Shown: positions 49,301 to 60,290, counted from the first letter of the stretch. The stretch is 64,000 bases of DNA from Monarcha castaneiventris obscurior (GCA_026261815.1 JAMPIT010000511.1:1947001-2011000); one strand, 5' to 3'. Numbers and translations are program-made. Notes: generated from the sequence alone by a model not told the origin.

Positions 49301-52300
49301 AGGATTTTTGCCAGTTTTCCATTGGAGTGTTCCAGGCTGCTCATGGATTACAAAGCTGTTGCGTTTTACCACTGTCATCTCCCATTGGATGGTCACCAGC
49401 TTGGAGTTATTCCAGTCCTGATTCAGAGAGAGGGGACTGGTGTCTGCAGAAGCCACACACTCTGCAGCTGTTTAAGTTAAAGGTTTTACTGAAGCAGCAC
49501 CTCAGTCACTGCCCATTTCCTCTCTGCATTTTCAGTGCCAACTCCTGTCACTGACATCCGCATGGATAAAGTGGAGCAGAAGAGTGTCTCCTTGTCATGG
49601 CAGGAGCCAGGCTTCCTGACTCCCAATGGCACCGAGTACGAGGTCAAGTACTTTGAGAAGGTAGGCTATGGGCACTGGCATGGGCTCTGCTTGTGCCTCA
49701 GATGACTCTGTGTCCTTCCCTTGCTGGCCAGGTCTGCACTCAGGAGCACAGTGCCAGGTGCTGTGTGTGTCCGATCCCAGTCACCCATCCACTGTGTGAC
49801 TCCAGCTAGACAGAGACTGAGATACCACAGATACCATGTACTCCTACATCCTTGAGGAGATGGTCTCTGTATTCCCAGCCTGCTCTCTAGAAGAGTGTTG
49901 GACCTTGTGGTCTGCACTGGTTTAGGAGTGAAAGCCACAAACCTGTGACTGTGGTGAGCTATGAGTGGCCCTTCTACATGGGAGGAGACCCAGAAAATGT
50001 TTTTATGACAGTTTCTTGATTTTAAAAATTGCTGCTGTATGACAGGTACAGTAGCTTGGGAATTTTAGGAAAATTACCAGTGGGCAGAGCAGGGACAAGG
50101 CTCTAAATCAAAATAAATGCAGTTTATGACACATTTCTGCAAATTACCTTATCAGCGTGTGCTCAGGCTCGTTATGGAGCTGACGGCATGTCAGGCACAC
50201 TGTGCAGGTGACATGTCAGCATTCTGTATTTAGAAAGAAGCTACCGTGAAGCTGATTCATATTAATGTGATTTTCAGCATCTGATAGATTTTAGAGGAGG
50301 GATCTGTGGGGGAGGGCAAATGTTGGAGTAATTCCTGTGCAAATGGGCTGCAGCAACATGATACTTGGGGTATGAAATGAGGAACCTTCCTCTTTGGATA
50401 GAGAATTTAAATTCAGTTTAGCAGTTACTCACTGAAATGAGGCTTTTGATGCTGACATGAATATCAACTTAGTTCTTCATCTTTGCTTTTAAAGCTTTTG
50501 TTTTTACTGTGAAGATTCAAAGAGGAAACGTATCGAATGGAAACACATTCGGTAGTGATGTGAGCAGTGCAGTGAGTGGCTGCTGCCCGTGCCTGTGCTG
50601 GACTCTGGGACTGGGGCAATGCCTGTGCTGGACTGTGGGACTGGGGCAATGCCCGTGCTGGACTGTGGGACTGGGGCAATGCCCGTGCTGGACTGCAGGG
50701 CTCGGACACTGCCCATGCTGGACTGTGGGGCCGGGACACTGCCCGTGCCAGACTGTGGGACTGGGGCAATGCTTGTGCTGGGCTGTGGGACTGGGGCAAT
50801 GCCCGTGCCGTACTGCAGGGCTGGGATGCTCCTTGGGGCTCTACCTGCCATTTGCCAATCCACACAGATTTGCTCCTGTACTTGAGCGGCTGCAGCAGGG
50901 GAGCAGGAAAGGGCTGGCTGATGCCACAGCTGAGCCTGGCACAGGCAGAAGTGGCTGTGCGGGGTGGCACAGCTGCTCCTCATCACCCCATCTTCTGCCT
51001 TCATGTCTTCATAGCATCATCCTGCTCCATCTGCCATTTCCTGTGACCTTCCCATGTAATTTCTGTTCATGAGACATCCAGTGAATGTATTGTTTCTTTT
51101 GGAGGCTGGCTCTTTGGACAAGCTGTCCTGATGGGGCCCAGAGCTGATGATACGCCTGTGCCATGCTGGCTCCATGGCACAGCTGTCAGTCCAGCTCCAT
51201 CTCAGGTATCTCATTATTTCACAGGATCAGAGAGATCAAAGTTACTCAACTGTGAAAACCACATCAACAGCCGTGACAGTCAATAACCTGAAGCCTGGTA
51301 CCCTCTATATTTTCCAAATACGAACATCTTCCTCTCCAGACTATGGGAACTACAACCCTGGCATTGAAGTGGAGACACTGGCAGAGTGTAAGTGTAGCAA
51401 GGCTCATGTCCCTGTCAGGGCTCTGAGCTGGGCCCTGGGGACACTGTGGTCGCAGCTCGTGCCCCAGCTGCTTCTGGTTTCTTGGAGCAGCACCTGTTCC
51501 TCTGGTTCTGCTTCTCCAGGTCTAAGGGCCACTACTGTTCAGGAACTTACTTTTCCTTGCATTTTCCTATTAGATTTTGATGAGATTGGTCCTGCTGCCC
51601 TGCCTGTCCTGGGGGAGCCTGTCCTGGCTCTTCTCAGTGAGGAGTCAATGAGGGCAGCCGCTCTCTGGCTTCTTTCTCATGAGGAGGCTGGGACAGTCTC
51701 TGCTGTTTGGCTGAGATTGCCCATAAACATGCTTAGCTCTTGACTCCTCCCTGCCTCCTGCTGCTGTCCTGGCTCAGGAGGCACTTCGCTTGTCTACTGC
51801 TTGGCTGGCTCAGGGCAGCCAGCATCAGTGTTATCTGCTGAGATGTCTTTTAAATTCCCATACATAACTGTGATCCAAAAGCATCTTATTTCACTAAAAG
51901 AGGGCTGGAGGGATGTTGGGCTTCAACACAATCCCCCACACTGGCTGGAAGTGCGAGGCTGAGCTGGCTGGCTCAAAACAGCTCCCACAGATTGTGTTTA
52001 ACAGGGCTTTAAATTGCCTTCATTTGCCACACAGAAGACATTTCAGAATGAACTGAAGCCAATAAAATTTTATAGAGAATGTAGCTATTTAATACCCCTG
52101 TTTGTAAAAGCAGGAGGAAAAGGGATTAATGTGATTAAAGAAAACTATTTATAAGCCATAAATTTTGATATGTTCCTCTTATAAACAGGAATCTTCCTCA
52201 GCTCTGATTAACAAAACCAGGAGCTGGTGCAAGCAGTGCTGGGTTGCTCTGTCTGTGCTTGCAGCACTGCCCAGCATGTTGGGCTGATCCCACCAGCTTG

Positions 52301-55300
52301 GGCTCTTAAAGCTGAACCAGAATGTGAATTGTTATGAGGATGGTGAAAAGCAGCCGGGTGGCTACTCCCACAGCCCTTCTGGAGGACACAGGCTGGCCAT
52401 GGGAGCAGTGACCAAGGCAGCTTCTCTCCTTGAACCTGCCCCAGAGCAGCGTTGATGACCAGCTCTGCTTCCCTCCTGGCAGTGACAGTGGCCTCCAGTG
52501 AGCAGAACCCTGTCCTCATCATCACAGTAGTGGCCATTGCGGGGCTGACAGTACTGGTGTCCATGGGGATCGGTGTGATGGTCTGGAGGAGGTGAGCAGG
52601 GCCAGGCACGGTCCAGGAGGGTTTGAGCTGGGGTAAGGGGCTGCTGCCCAGGTGCTGGTGCGCATCTTTGTTCTCTTTGCAGGCAGTGTGGGTACAGCAA
52701 AGCGAGCCAGGATGGGGACGAGGAACTGTACTTCCACTGTAAGTGGCCCAGCCATCATGGCCAGTGCGACTGTGGGGATCCCTGTATTTATCATTGTTAA
52801 TAACCCACCAAAGCAGCCCTGAGTCCTCACTTTTGAAGTGTTATCATCCTGTGTTATCCCAGAGCAGGGTCCGGCACAGCAAGGCTCTCCGAGGACCGTG
52901 GGCTAGACAGCTTCATGTGCCAATGTCTGTCCTTTCTGTGTGTGGGTCACTGCGTGCCAGAGGAAATGGGGGTGCTTGCAGCTTTCCATGGGGTGTATAA
53001 ATTATTCTGTCAGCTTCTCATGAACATGAGCGAAGAGCTTTGTTTTCTGGGGCTACTCTGGATCATTGAGCAGCAATAATTTTACAGACAACAGTTGTCA
53101 GAGGGAATTCAGATGTCAGGATTGATGAGTTCATTTGATTCCTGGCATATGCCCATGGAGTGCACACATGCTCTTCTGTTCCCCAAAGCACCTCGGAAGT
53201 AGAAGGGCCTGCCTTGACCATTTCACCTGGCTTTGGAGGGTGAAGGAGCGAAGGGGCTGCTCTCCTTTACCCAGGGGTTGTGGTAGTGGAGTAGAGCAGT
53301 TGGATTCACTTAATCCTAAAAAAAAAAAATCTTAGAAACCTTAGAACTGAGTCTTTTGCTTTGCTTATAGAAAGATGGCATGTTGGTCCTGCCCACAGAC
53401 CAGGAGATGGATAAGCTGGGATAGTGTTTCCCAGGATGGGTAAGTGGAAGCTCTGCTGAGACCCTCTCATCTGCCCTTTTTGCCTTTCCTGCAGTTAAAA
53501 TACCAACCAGGAGGACATACATCGACCCCGACACCTGCGAAGACCCTATGCAGGCTGTGCACCTCTTTGCCAAGGAGCTGGATAATGCCAGCATCAGAAT
53601 AGAGAGGATTATCAGGACAGGCAAGTTCCACAGGGTGGTGGCCGTGCTGTGGACTGGGCTGGTGCGCTCCCCTTTTGCTCCCAGCACACTGGACCATGGC
53701 AGTGTCATGACATTGCTCCAGTCTTGGGGGTACCTGCCTGCAGCGGAGGATGGGAGTGGGGCTGGTGAGGATTTTGTCCAGAAGCTTTGTTCCACATTCC
53801 TGCTGTTTTCCTGAGGCACTGAACACAGCCAAGCAAACGCCACATGGACCAGAAAGCATCAGCAATTACCTGCATCTGGGCAGTTTGACAGCAGCATGAA
53901 AACTATTTATAAATATGTGAACCTAATGATTTATCGATTTTCATCAACTTCACTGCCTAAAACTTAAAAGCAAATTAAAATCCCCTGACTGGACCCTAGA
54001 GCCTTAATGGCTACTGTGTGCCAGAACGTGGGAAACATGATCATTCTTTATCATTTCTTTTCCTAAAGATAAATTCAGCTGTAGCAGCAGCAGAGGTGGA
54101 GGAAGGGAGGAGGGAAGGGCTTTGTCTGCAGCTAAAGGACAGTGTTGAAAGGGAGAGGACACTGAGGAGGGGACAAGGTTGCCAGGTTGCCTCTGAACTG
54201 CAGTGTGGAGCAGCTCAGAAGAGCCCCATGTACCTTTCATGAGCAAACTGGTGTTTGAAAAATCAAGAAAGAAATTAGTAAGGAAGACATTTAAATCTAA
54301 GGAATTTGGGAGTGTTTGTCTCACTGCTTGACATAACAAGATTATTTTCAAATCAATAAAGCTGTTAATAGCTACACACTTTTTGCTGTAAAGCCAATAC
54401 TGGTTTTTTATGTTGGGAATTCCATAGCTCCTGTTGTGGAGTGCATGGCTATGCAGTGGGATGTTCTTCCTGAAGGACTGCAGGAACCCTCCAGTCCTGC
54501 TGTGTCCAGCTCTGTGGGAAGTAGACCCTGCACTGCCGAGCCAGGAGGCAGAACTAGGCAGGCCCAGAGCATGAGCTCAGTGACAGGGGGTTACTCCTCC
54601 TCTCATGGGATAAAACACGATATGCACTGAAGCAGAGGGTGGAGAGAACAGCTGAGAGGCTCTGGAGATGGCCGAGGGTCAGTGGCCATGCGGAAGAATG
54701 GCATGATCCAGGGCAGGTGCTCAGGATGGCCTGGTGTGAGTGGCAGCCATCCTGCCATGGATCTGTTTAACCCATTTCTCTGCCGCTCAGGAGAGTTTGG
54801 GGAGATCTGCCGGGGGTGCCTGAAGCTGCCCAGCAAGCGCGAGTTGCCGGTGGCCATCCAGACGCTGCGGGCAGGCTGCTCGGAGAAGCAGCAGCGCTCC
54901 TTTCTGGCTGAGGCCTGCACCATGGGCCAGTTTGACCACTCCAATGTCATCCGCCTGGAGGGGGTCATCACCAGAGGTATGTGGGTCCCGGGAGGCTCCT
55001 GTGCAGGAATGGGCTTAAACTGCTGCATTGGAGAGATGACCTGGTGCTAGAGGTGCAGTTGGCTACCTGGAGACCAGCTGTTCCCACATGTATCAGCTGG
55101 ATTTGCATTCTGGTGATTAATAAAAAGCTTCCAGCTAGATTAATAAATGCAGGTAGTGGGACTGGCGTAGCAGCCAAACATGCGCTCTTAATAAAAGTAA
55201 ATTGAAGTGAGATTCTGTCAGTAAAACATGAGACTGACTGCTCCAGCTCTCTCCGATGATTGTGTGTGTGAAACCAGGCTATGGATGTGATAGTTAAATG

Positions 55301-57781
55301 GATATTAATGTAAATCCAAAGAAACCAGAGCACGTGAGCTGATTCTAATTAGGCTTTTTAGTAGGAAAGGAAGTATTCTGGCTGAGCTGGTTGCTTTTGC
55401 TTTCACTGGGCTGTGCTGTCCTTTGTGATGTGCTTCAGAATCCTGATGAAAGGAGCTTCTGATGCTGGAATCCATTCCTAGCTGTGAATGACAGAGAAGC
55501 CTTGGAGCCAGTGCTCATTATAACCTGGCTGAGATAATGTCCTTATCTCCTCCAAAAGCCAGCCAGTGCAGGTGTTGGCACCTGGATTTCTAACCCCTGT
55601 GGTGTCTGAACTGCCTGAGTGATGGCAGCACTCACACGGTGTTGCTGGTCTGTCTGTGTAGGGAGCACCATGATGATAGTGATGGAGTACATGGGGAACG
55701 GCCTGCTGGACTCTTTTCTCAGAGTGAGTATTGGGGTGTCTGCCCAGCTTGGGCTCTCCTGGCCATGTTCCCATTGCTTACCTTTGGCTTTTCCTCCTCT
55801 GCTTTCACAGAAACATGAGGGGCAGTTCACAGGCACCCAGCTCATCTGCATGCTGCAGGGCATAGCCTCTGGCATGGCGTACTTGGCAGAGATGGGCTAT
55901 GTACATAAAAGCCTTGCTGCCCACAAGGTCCTCGTGAGCACCAGCCTGGCATGCAAGATCACTGGGTTCAGACGTCCAAAGGAAGACAAGATGGAAACCA
56001 TCTTCTCCACCATGGTGAGCTGCATTTCCACGTTCTGTTGTCAACACTTTTCCTAGGCTCTCATTTCCTTCTTCAAGTATGAACAGGGACTCTGCACCTT
56101 GAACTTCCTCAGGTAGAAATCCAATATGCTTGGCGAGGGAACTGCACAGTAGTGGCCTGGCACCATGCCTGCTCCGGCCACAACCCTGCTGTACAAATCA
56201 GGGCAGAGGGACTTGTGTTTGTACAGCTGTGAGGTGGTTTTCATTAAATATTAATGTGCAAAATGCCATCAGCTCTTCCTGGGGACATTTTCCTCTCCCA
56301 TTAATATTTCAGGACTCGCACTTCTGTGTAGCATACAGTTGCAGTGACATTTTAAACAAATTGAGGAAAAGGTTTTCTCTTAGTACTAAATGTGCTCATG
56401 GTACATGGGTTTGCTCAGTGTCCACCCTGTGATGCCAGGCAGGGCATGATGAATGGTGAATGGCTGCCCAGGAATTGCCAGCATTGGCCACATCCCGCTG
56501 GGCAAGTACATCATTCCTGCCCTTCTGCCTGTCCAGGGTGGGAAGAGCCTGGTGCTGTGGTCAGCCCCCGAGGCCATCCAGTATCACCACTTCAGTCCTG
56601 CCAGTGACGTGTGGAGCTTCGGAATCGTCATGTGGGAGGTCATGTCCTATGGCGAGAGACCCTACTGGGACATGTCCCACCAGGATGTGAGTCCCCTGCA
56701 GCTGCGTGGTGGATGATGGTGCAGCCATTGCTGATGGAGTGTGGTGGCTCCGTGATGCGTGGAGGAGCTGCCACTGCTCCTGGGTGGGATGTGAGGAGGG
56801 AGGCTTGTCCCAGGGGTTTGCCCCAGGGTTTGCCCTTGATTTGCATCGCAGCACCTGACCCCAGCCCCTCACGTCCTGCAGGTGATGAAGGCTGTGGAGG
56901 ATGGGTTCCGCCTGCCTGCCCCGGTGAACTGTCAGCCACTCCTCCACCAGCTGATGCTCAACTGCTGGCAGAAGGACCGCAGCCAGCGGCCCAAGTTCTC
57001 ACAAATCCACACTGTCCTGAGCAAGCTGGTGCAGAACCTTGAGCCCCCGAAGTGCCCCAGCTCCACATGTCCCAGCTCCGTGTGCCCCAGGTGACCACCC
57101 TCTTGCCACACCTGCACATCCCCCCTCTGCTGTGCTGTGCCCCACTCCCTCTTCACCACCCTCTCTGTTGGCAGGTCCCATGGCATGTCCATCCCCTTCT
57201 CCGAGAGAACCTTCTTGGCCTTCCCATCTTTTAGCTCCGTGGGTGAGTGGCTGGAAGCTATAGAAATGGGCAGGTACAAGGACAACTTCACTGCTGCGGG
57301 CTACTGCTACTTGGAGTCGGTGGCCAGGATGACAGCCCAGTAAGTGACCTGTTCTCCTGGCTGTAACCTTGTGTCGTGGGTGCAGTGAGAGCAATGTTCC
57401 TTGCCCCTGCCAGTGTGATTTACTGATAAGCTGTTGTGCTGCAGCACAGGGTGGTGGGGTCAGAGCTGTCCCACACATGGTGTGCTACAGGCTCCTGTTA
57501 GCCCGCAATGCCTGGTCAGCATCAGTATTGCTTCGGCTGGGACAAAAGGTTGGGGATTTCTTGTGCATGTCTGGAACATGCACTGTCTGGCCTGGAAGCA
57601 GTCAGTGTTGGGGCATGTGGTGGTCAGAGCGGGTTTGTCCTGGCTGATGTGGGGCTCATTTTGCAGAGACATCCTCAGCCTGGGGATCACGCTGGCAGAA
57701 CACCAGAAGACCATCCTGAGCGGGATCCAGACCGTCCGGGCCCAGGTCATCCAGATGCATGGCCGAGGCGTGCAGGTGTGA
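33688..57781 (+). CDS. EPHA10: EPHA10, ephrin type-A receptor 10 (pseudokinase)
   Basis: EPHA10 is a single-pass plasma-membrane receptor of the Eph family that binds ephrins at cell contacts. Seventeen coding exons join in phase to 996 aa (human about 1008): 33688-33775, 34826-34890, 36167-36836, 43804-43959, 44694-45035, 49536-49660, 51225-51387, 52483-52591, 52683-52738, 53495-53620, 54791-54976, 55662-55723, 55811-56014, 56537-56686, 56882-57090, 57175-57339 and 57667-57781. Domains: signal peptide 1-27, ligand-binding about 30-205, Cys-rich about 206-326, FN3 about 328-438 and 442-534, membrane segment 547-571, kinase-like about 625-885, SAM about 915-980, C-terminal VQV. Identity to human EPHA10 is clear throughout, for example in the ligand-binding domain and in the shared loss of catalytic residues. 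All introns are GT-AG except intron 10 (GC-AG). I chose the first ATG before the Leu-rich signal peptide. No frameshift or premature stop was found. Confidence 0.96.
34826..36836 (+). other. EPHA10: EPHA10 exons 2-3, ephrin-binding domain
   Basis: Exon 2 (65 bp) starts the domain with VLLDSK and exon 3 (670 bp) carries the rest. Eph-family landmarks include [55 protein letters not shown]-like LREIG and [18 protein letters not shown]. Cysteines expected for the two domain disulphides are present. Exon 3 ends at residue 274 in the start of the Cys-rich region; reading past its donor adds 25 residues before a TGA at 36911-36913. Confidence 0.93.
36837..43803 (+). other. EPHA10: EPHA10 intron 3 (about 7.0 kb)
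   Basis: This is the largest intron in the gene. I found no coding exon, RNA gene or clear mobile element in it. AT-rich segments at about 37,090-37,200, 39,040-39,320 and 39,960-40,040 could be regulatory. Short open frames on both strands show no family motif. Confidence 0.5.
48138..48186. repeat. Imperfect 23/26-bp direct duplication in EPHA10 intron 5
   Basis: GCTCTAAAGCAC occurs at 48138-48149 and 48161-48172, each followed closely by CAGGGGAGT. This makes a small tandem duplication, likely by slippage. Confidence 0.65.
50591..50830. repeat. 30-bp minisatellite, 8 copies, EPHA10 intron 6
   Basis: Eight consecutive 30-bp units begin at 50591 and every 30 bases after, with no length variation. 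The commonest unit is GCCCGTGCTGGACTGTGGGA followed by CTGGGGCAAT. Copies 1-3 and 7 are nearly identical, while 4-6 and 8 carry shared changes (GCAGGG, CGGGACACT-type), suggesting higher-order duplication. Because 30 is a multiple of three, several frames stay open on both strands and show artificial 10-residue repeats. Confidence 0.95.
52145..52154 (+). promoter_or_regulatory. MEF2-type motif CTATTTATAA, EPHA10 intron 7
   Basis: An exact match to the MEF2 core YTAWWWWTAR, within an AT-rich segment (about 52,020-52,200). The same 15-base context GAAAACTATTTATAA-like occurs again at 53,903. No proof of use. Confidence 0.25.
52483..52591 (+). other. EPHA10: EPHA10 exon 8, transmembrane segment
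   Basis: Residues 547-571 form one uninterrupted hydrophobic helix rich in Val, Ile, Ala and Gly, ending in Trp-Arg-Arg as a stop-transfer. The preceding SSEQNP corresponds to the extracellular stalk. The position just after FN3-2 is standard for Eph receptors. Confidence 0.92.
53621..54790 (+). other. EPHA10: EPHA10 intron 10, GC-AG type
   Basis: The donor reads AG|GCAAGT, a strong GC-type donor, and the acceptor is CCGCTCAG|GAGAG. No GT donor nearby keeps the frame. Joining gives ACA-GGA-GAG-TTT, i.e. Thr-Gly-Glu-Phe in the glycine loop, which matches the Eph family. GC-AG introns are a known minor class. Confidence 0.85.
53903..53912 (+). promoter_or_regulatory. MEF2-type motif CTATTTATAA, EPHA10 intron 10
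   Basis: A second exact MEF2-type core, in AT-rich sequence at about 53,880-53,990, nearly identical in flanks to the copy at 52,145. Use is unproven. Confidence 0.25.
57175..57781 (+). other. EPHA10: EPHA10 exons 16-17, SAM domain and C-terminus
   Basis: The linker ends [11 protein letters not shown], followed by the SAM domain with [21 protein letters not shown] and [17 protein letters not shown]. The tyrosine in GRYKDNF matches a conserved Eph SAM tyrosine. The protein ends GVQV, a class II PDZ-type terminus also found in the human protein as I recall it. The stop TGA is at 57779-57781. Confidence 0.92.
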
Positions 57782-60167
57782 AGCAATGTCCTGCAAAGGT
57801 GCAGAGCACCGGCCCAGCACTCCCGGCGAGGAGCGGCCCACTGGCTCCAACCAGCCCCGTCTCTGAAGCCTGATGGTCTCAGGTGGGCTGTGGCAAGAAA
57901 GCAGGGCTTCTGTCCCCTGTGCCGGGGCAGCCCAGGATTCCTGGGATGGTGCAGCGTGCCTGGGTGGACATGGCTCTCCCCAGCACTGTTCTGTAAGATG
58001 AGTCAAACTGTATTGATGCCATTTCATGTGGTAGTTGAGTTCACAGGGTGGGATGGACCTTTTTGCACTGTCTTAATCCAGAGCCAACATTTCCGTATCT
58101 AGCATCCTGCTGGTGAATCCATGGGTACTTTTATGCAACCTGACAGATCGCAGCAACCCCACAAGGAGTTTTTATTGCTTTTATATTTAGAGAGCAGCTC
58201 TTACCCAATGCCCAACTCCTGGAAGGTGACTTTCCCCATCTGTGATGAAGGAAACTTTCTCAGTCACATCCCTTCTGCTCCGTGAACTACTTCGCCAAGT
58301 GTTGACACCTCAGTTGGTGAACAAAACTAAATATTCTCCAGTATAGTGCAGAGGAAATGGTGCTGCATCCATGCAATCCAGGGCACACCTGCACTTTGTT
58401 TTGTGAGCATGGTGCTACCTGCCTGGCATGCCAGCAGCTCCCATAGCTGCAGCCTGATCCCTGAGAAGACATAAATAGCATCTTAATAATACAACTTTCC
58501 TTGAAATTATTTAATTAAGTGGGTCTTTGCAGCTCTGTATGGAGTTTCGTAAGGCTTTTATTATGATCTGTAAGTACCTCAAGTGAATTATTAATGCTGA
58601 AAGGCAAAGATTTACATAGGGGATGAAGGCTGTGGGAGATGCCCAGAGTCTGGTTGGAACTCTGCTCCAGTCAGACCCTCCTGTTAGCCTGCTCCAAGAG
58701 GATGAGGATCTGAATGAGGATTGAGTGAAGAGCCCCTCGGGGCTGTCATGGTGACCACTCTGCCCAGGTGAGTGCTGCATATGCTCTGGGGAGTTAGTTG
58801 CTCTCTGGGGACAATGAGATCTCTCCTTCCTGCCCACTCTGCAGTTCAAACTATGCTCCCTCCCTAATGTCTCTTGGTTAGTGTTTTTAGCAGAAATCAT
58901 TTCTCTAAGTTTGGCCCATGTCCAGTCAGGTTGGTCACTTGCCATCCTGCTGTTTCCCACCCTGAAGAGGAATAGCGGTGAACTGAGCCCTGCATTTAGT
59001 GAAATGCCCAATCCCAAGGATCAGGTTCAATTTGTGTACTCTCTGTGTTTACATTTTATCTCTAGAGAAAGTATATTACAGGTCTCTAGGCAGGGGGTTG
59101 AACTAGCTTGATTCTGCATCTTCTCTCCCCTCTCCCTGATTGTAGTGTTTGTTGGGATGCAGGAGCTATGCTGGGAAGTTGCTACTGGAGGAGCTGGCTC
59201 CAGGCTGGTTCATCTGCTCTCAAGGAGGTCTGGAGACATCTAGGGCTTGGTGATGAGATGACAGTGTGCCTCAGTTTGGAAAACAGACCTGGCCATGAGC
59301 AGGCAGCAACACGTTCCCTCAAGTCCCCCAGAACAGACGCTGTCTCCAGAATTAAGGAATGTGACAAGGGGCCAGCTCTGGGTGCCACTTGTGGCCACTG
59401 GAATCTGCTCCTCTGTCCCTCTGGATGTTGCCCAGCTGAAAAGGGATAAACCTCAGCACAATTATCTATAGTCATGGTTGTTTCCCTGGGCTGTAGTGGC
59501 CAGTGGCTGTGGCTCCTGTGGGAAGTAGCTGTGGCTGTGTGGAGGGGTCCCACAGGAGCTGAGCTCTGGGATGGTCTCTAACTCAGCAGAAACAGGAGTC
59601 ATCAGTTTTCCTGGTCCTTCAAGAAAGGAATGGAAAGCCCCCATGGAAGCAGCCTTCTAGCCCAGCTTTTTGCAACAATAAACACTTTTAATTGAGCTCC
59701 TCACCAACATGAGATAACAAACTTCATAGATTAAGCTATAGATTGTTGTTATGATATTAAAATTAACTTGCATCCTCTTAGCTTCTCTCCTTGGGGAAGT
59801 AGTGTAATTAAATTAATCAGCAATGCTGCTTTGGATCTGCAATGGAAATGCCTCAAAATGAGCCTGGTCTCTTCCCATCCAGCCTCTGGAGCCCATGCCT
59901 CCTCCATGGGCTGGGAGAGCCCTGATCCTGTTGGAGCAGCATCTGCAACACTCCCCTCACAAGACACCAAGTGGGAATCAAGTTGGTTCATCTCCAGATG
60001 CTTTTATATTCATTAGCCACATGTTAAATACTGTAAATACACACTTGAGGAGTCAATATATATTTTTATAAGCTTGAGACAAATGTAATATAATATTATA
60101 AGGGACTCTGTGTGCATCTCATGTTTGAACTATAGTCAGACATCTCCAGGGAATCAGTTGGTTTGGA

Positions 60168-60235
60168 ATATTTAATAATAATTATAATAATAATAGTTAT
60201 TATAAATGCTAATAAAAAATCTATTGACATTTTTG
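60168..60235. repeat. AAT-rich simple repeat
   Basis: TTTAATAATAATTATAATAATAATAG is followed by further TAATA-rich sequence, low-complexity AT DNA near the likely end of the EPHA10 transcript. Confidence 0.8.
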
Positions 60236-60272
60236 TTAATTTTGTATTTATTGAACCACAGTTGAAGCTCGC

Positions 60273-60278
60273 AATAAA
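60273..60278 (+). promoter_or_regulatory. Candidate distal poly(A) signal of EPHA10
   Basis: AATAAA in GCAATAAAGAG, at the end of the AT-rich block and before the composition returns to normal. An alternative lies at 59677-59682. Confidence 0.4.
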
Positions 60279-60290
60279 GAGATATGTAAA

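Larger units (their letters stand above)
43804..51387 (+). other. EPHA10: EPHA10 exons 4-7, Cys-rich and fibronectin III domains
   Basis: Exon 4 completes the Cys-rich region with CPEHSF and FCLCQKNY. Exon 5 begins PPSAPRNL, the usual start of Eph FN3-1, and carries [11 protein letters not shown] and [13 protein letters not shown]. Exons 6-7 form FN3-2, with [20 protein letters not shown] and [13 protein letters not shown] candidate N-glycosylation sequon is NGT in exon 6. Exon phases (1,1,0,1) follow the Eph family pattern. Intron 5 is 4.5 kb, with no extra exon recognised, and intron 6 contains the 30-bp minisatellite. Confidence 0.92.
53495..57090 (+). other. EPHA10: EPHA10 exons 10-15, juxtamembrane and pseudokinase domain
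   Basis: The juxtamembrane segment keeps RTYIDPDT (Tyr600), while the second Eph juxtamembrane tyrosine is Cys606. The glycine loop reads RTGEFGE, losing the first glycine. The beta3 VAIK motif is VAIQ (Gln657) and the alphaC glutamate is kept (Glu674). The gatekeeper is Met703. HRD is HKS (748-750), the catalytic-loop Asn is Lys755, and DFG is GFR (768-770). The usual activation-loop tyrosine is Phe781. The scaffold motifs [30 protein letters not shown] and [12 protein letters not shown] are intact. Loss of Lys, both Asp and the Asn predicts no phosphotransfer, consistent with the known EPHA10 pseudokinase class. Confidence 0.92.
57782..60290 (+). other. EPHA10: Probable EPHA10 3' UTR
   Basis: After the stop codon there is no further coding exon. 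Candidate poly(A) signals AATAAA lie at 59677-59682 and 60273-60278, so the 3' UTR may be about 1.9 or 2.5 kb. The last part (59,680-60,300) is strongly AT-rich with TAATTA-like motifs and an AAT-rich simple repeat. The true end cannot be fixed without transcript data. Confidence 0.45.

Noticed and set aside
50464..51072. Plus- and minus-strand frames with 10-residue peptide repeats
   Set aside because: They are by-products of the 30-bp minisatellite in EPHA10 intron 6, and no splice sites frame them as exons.
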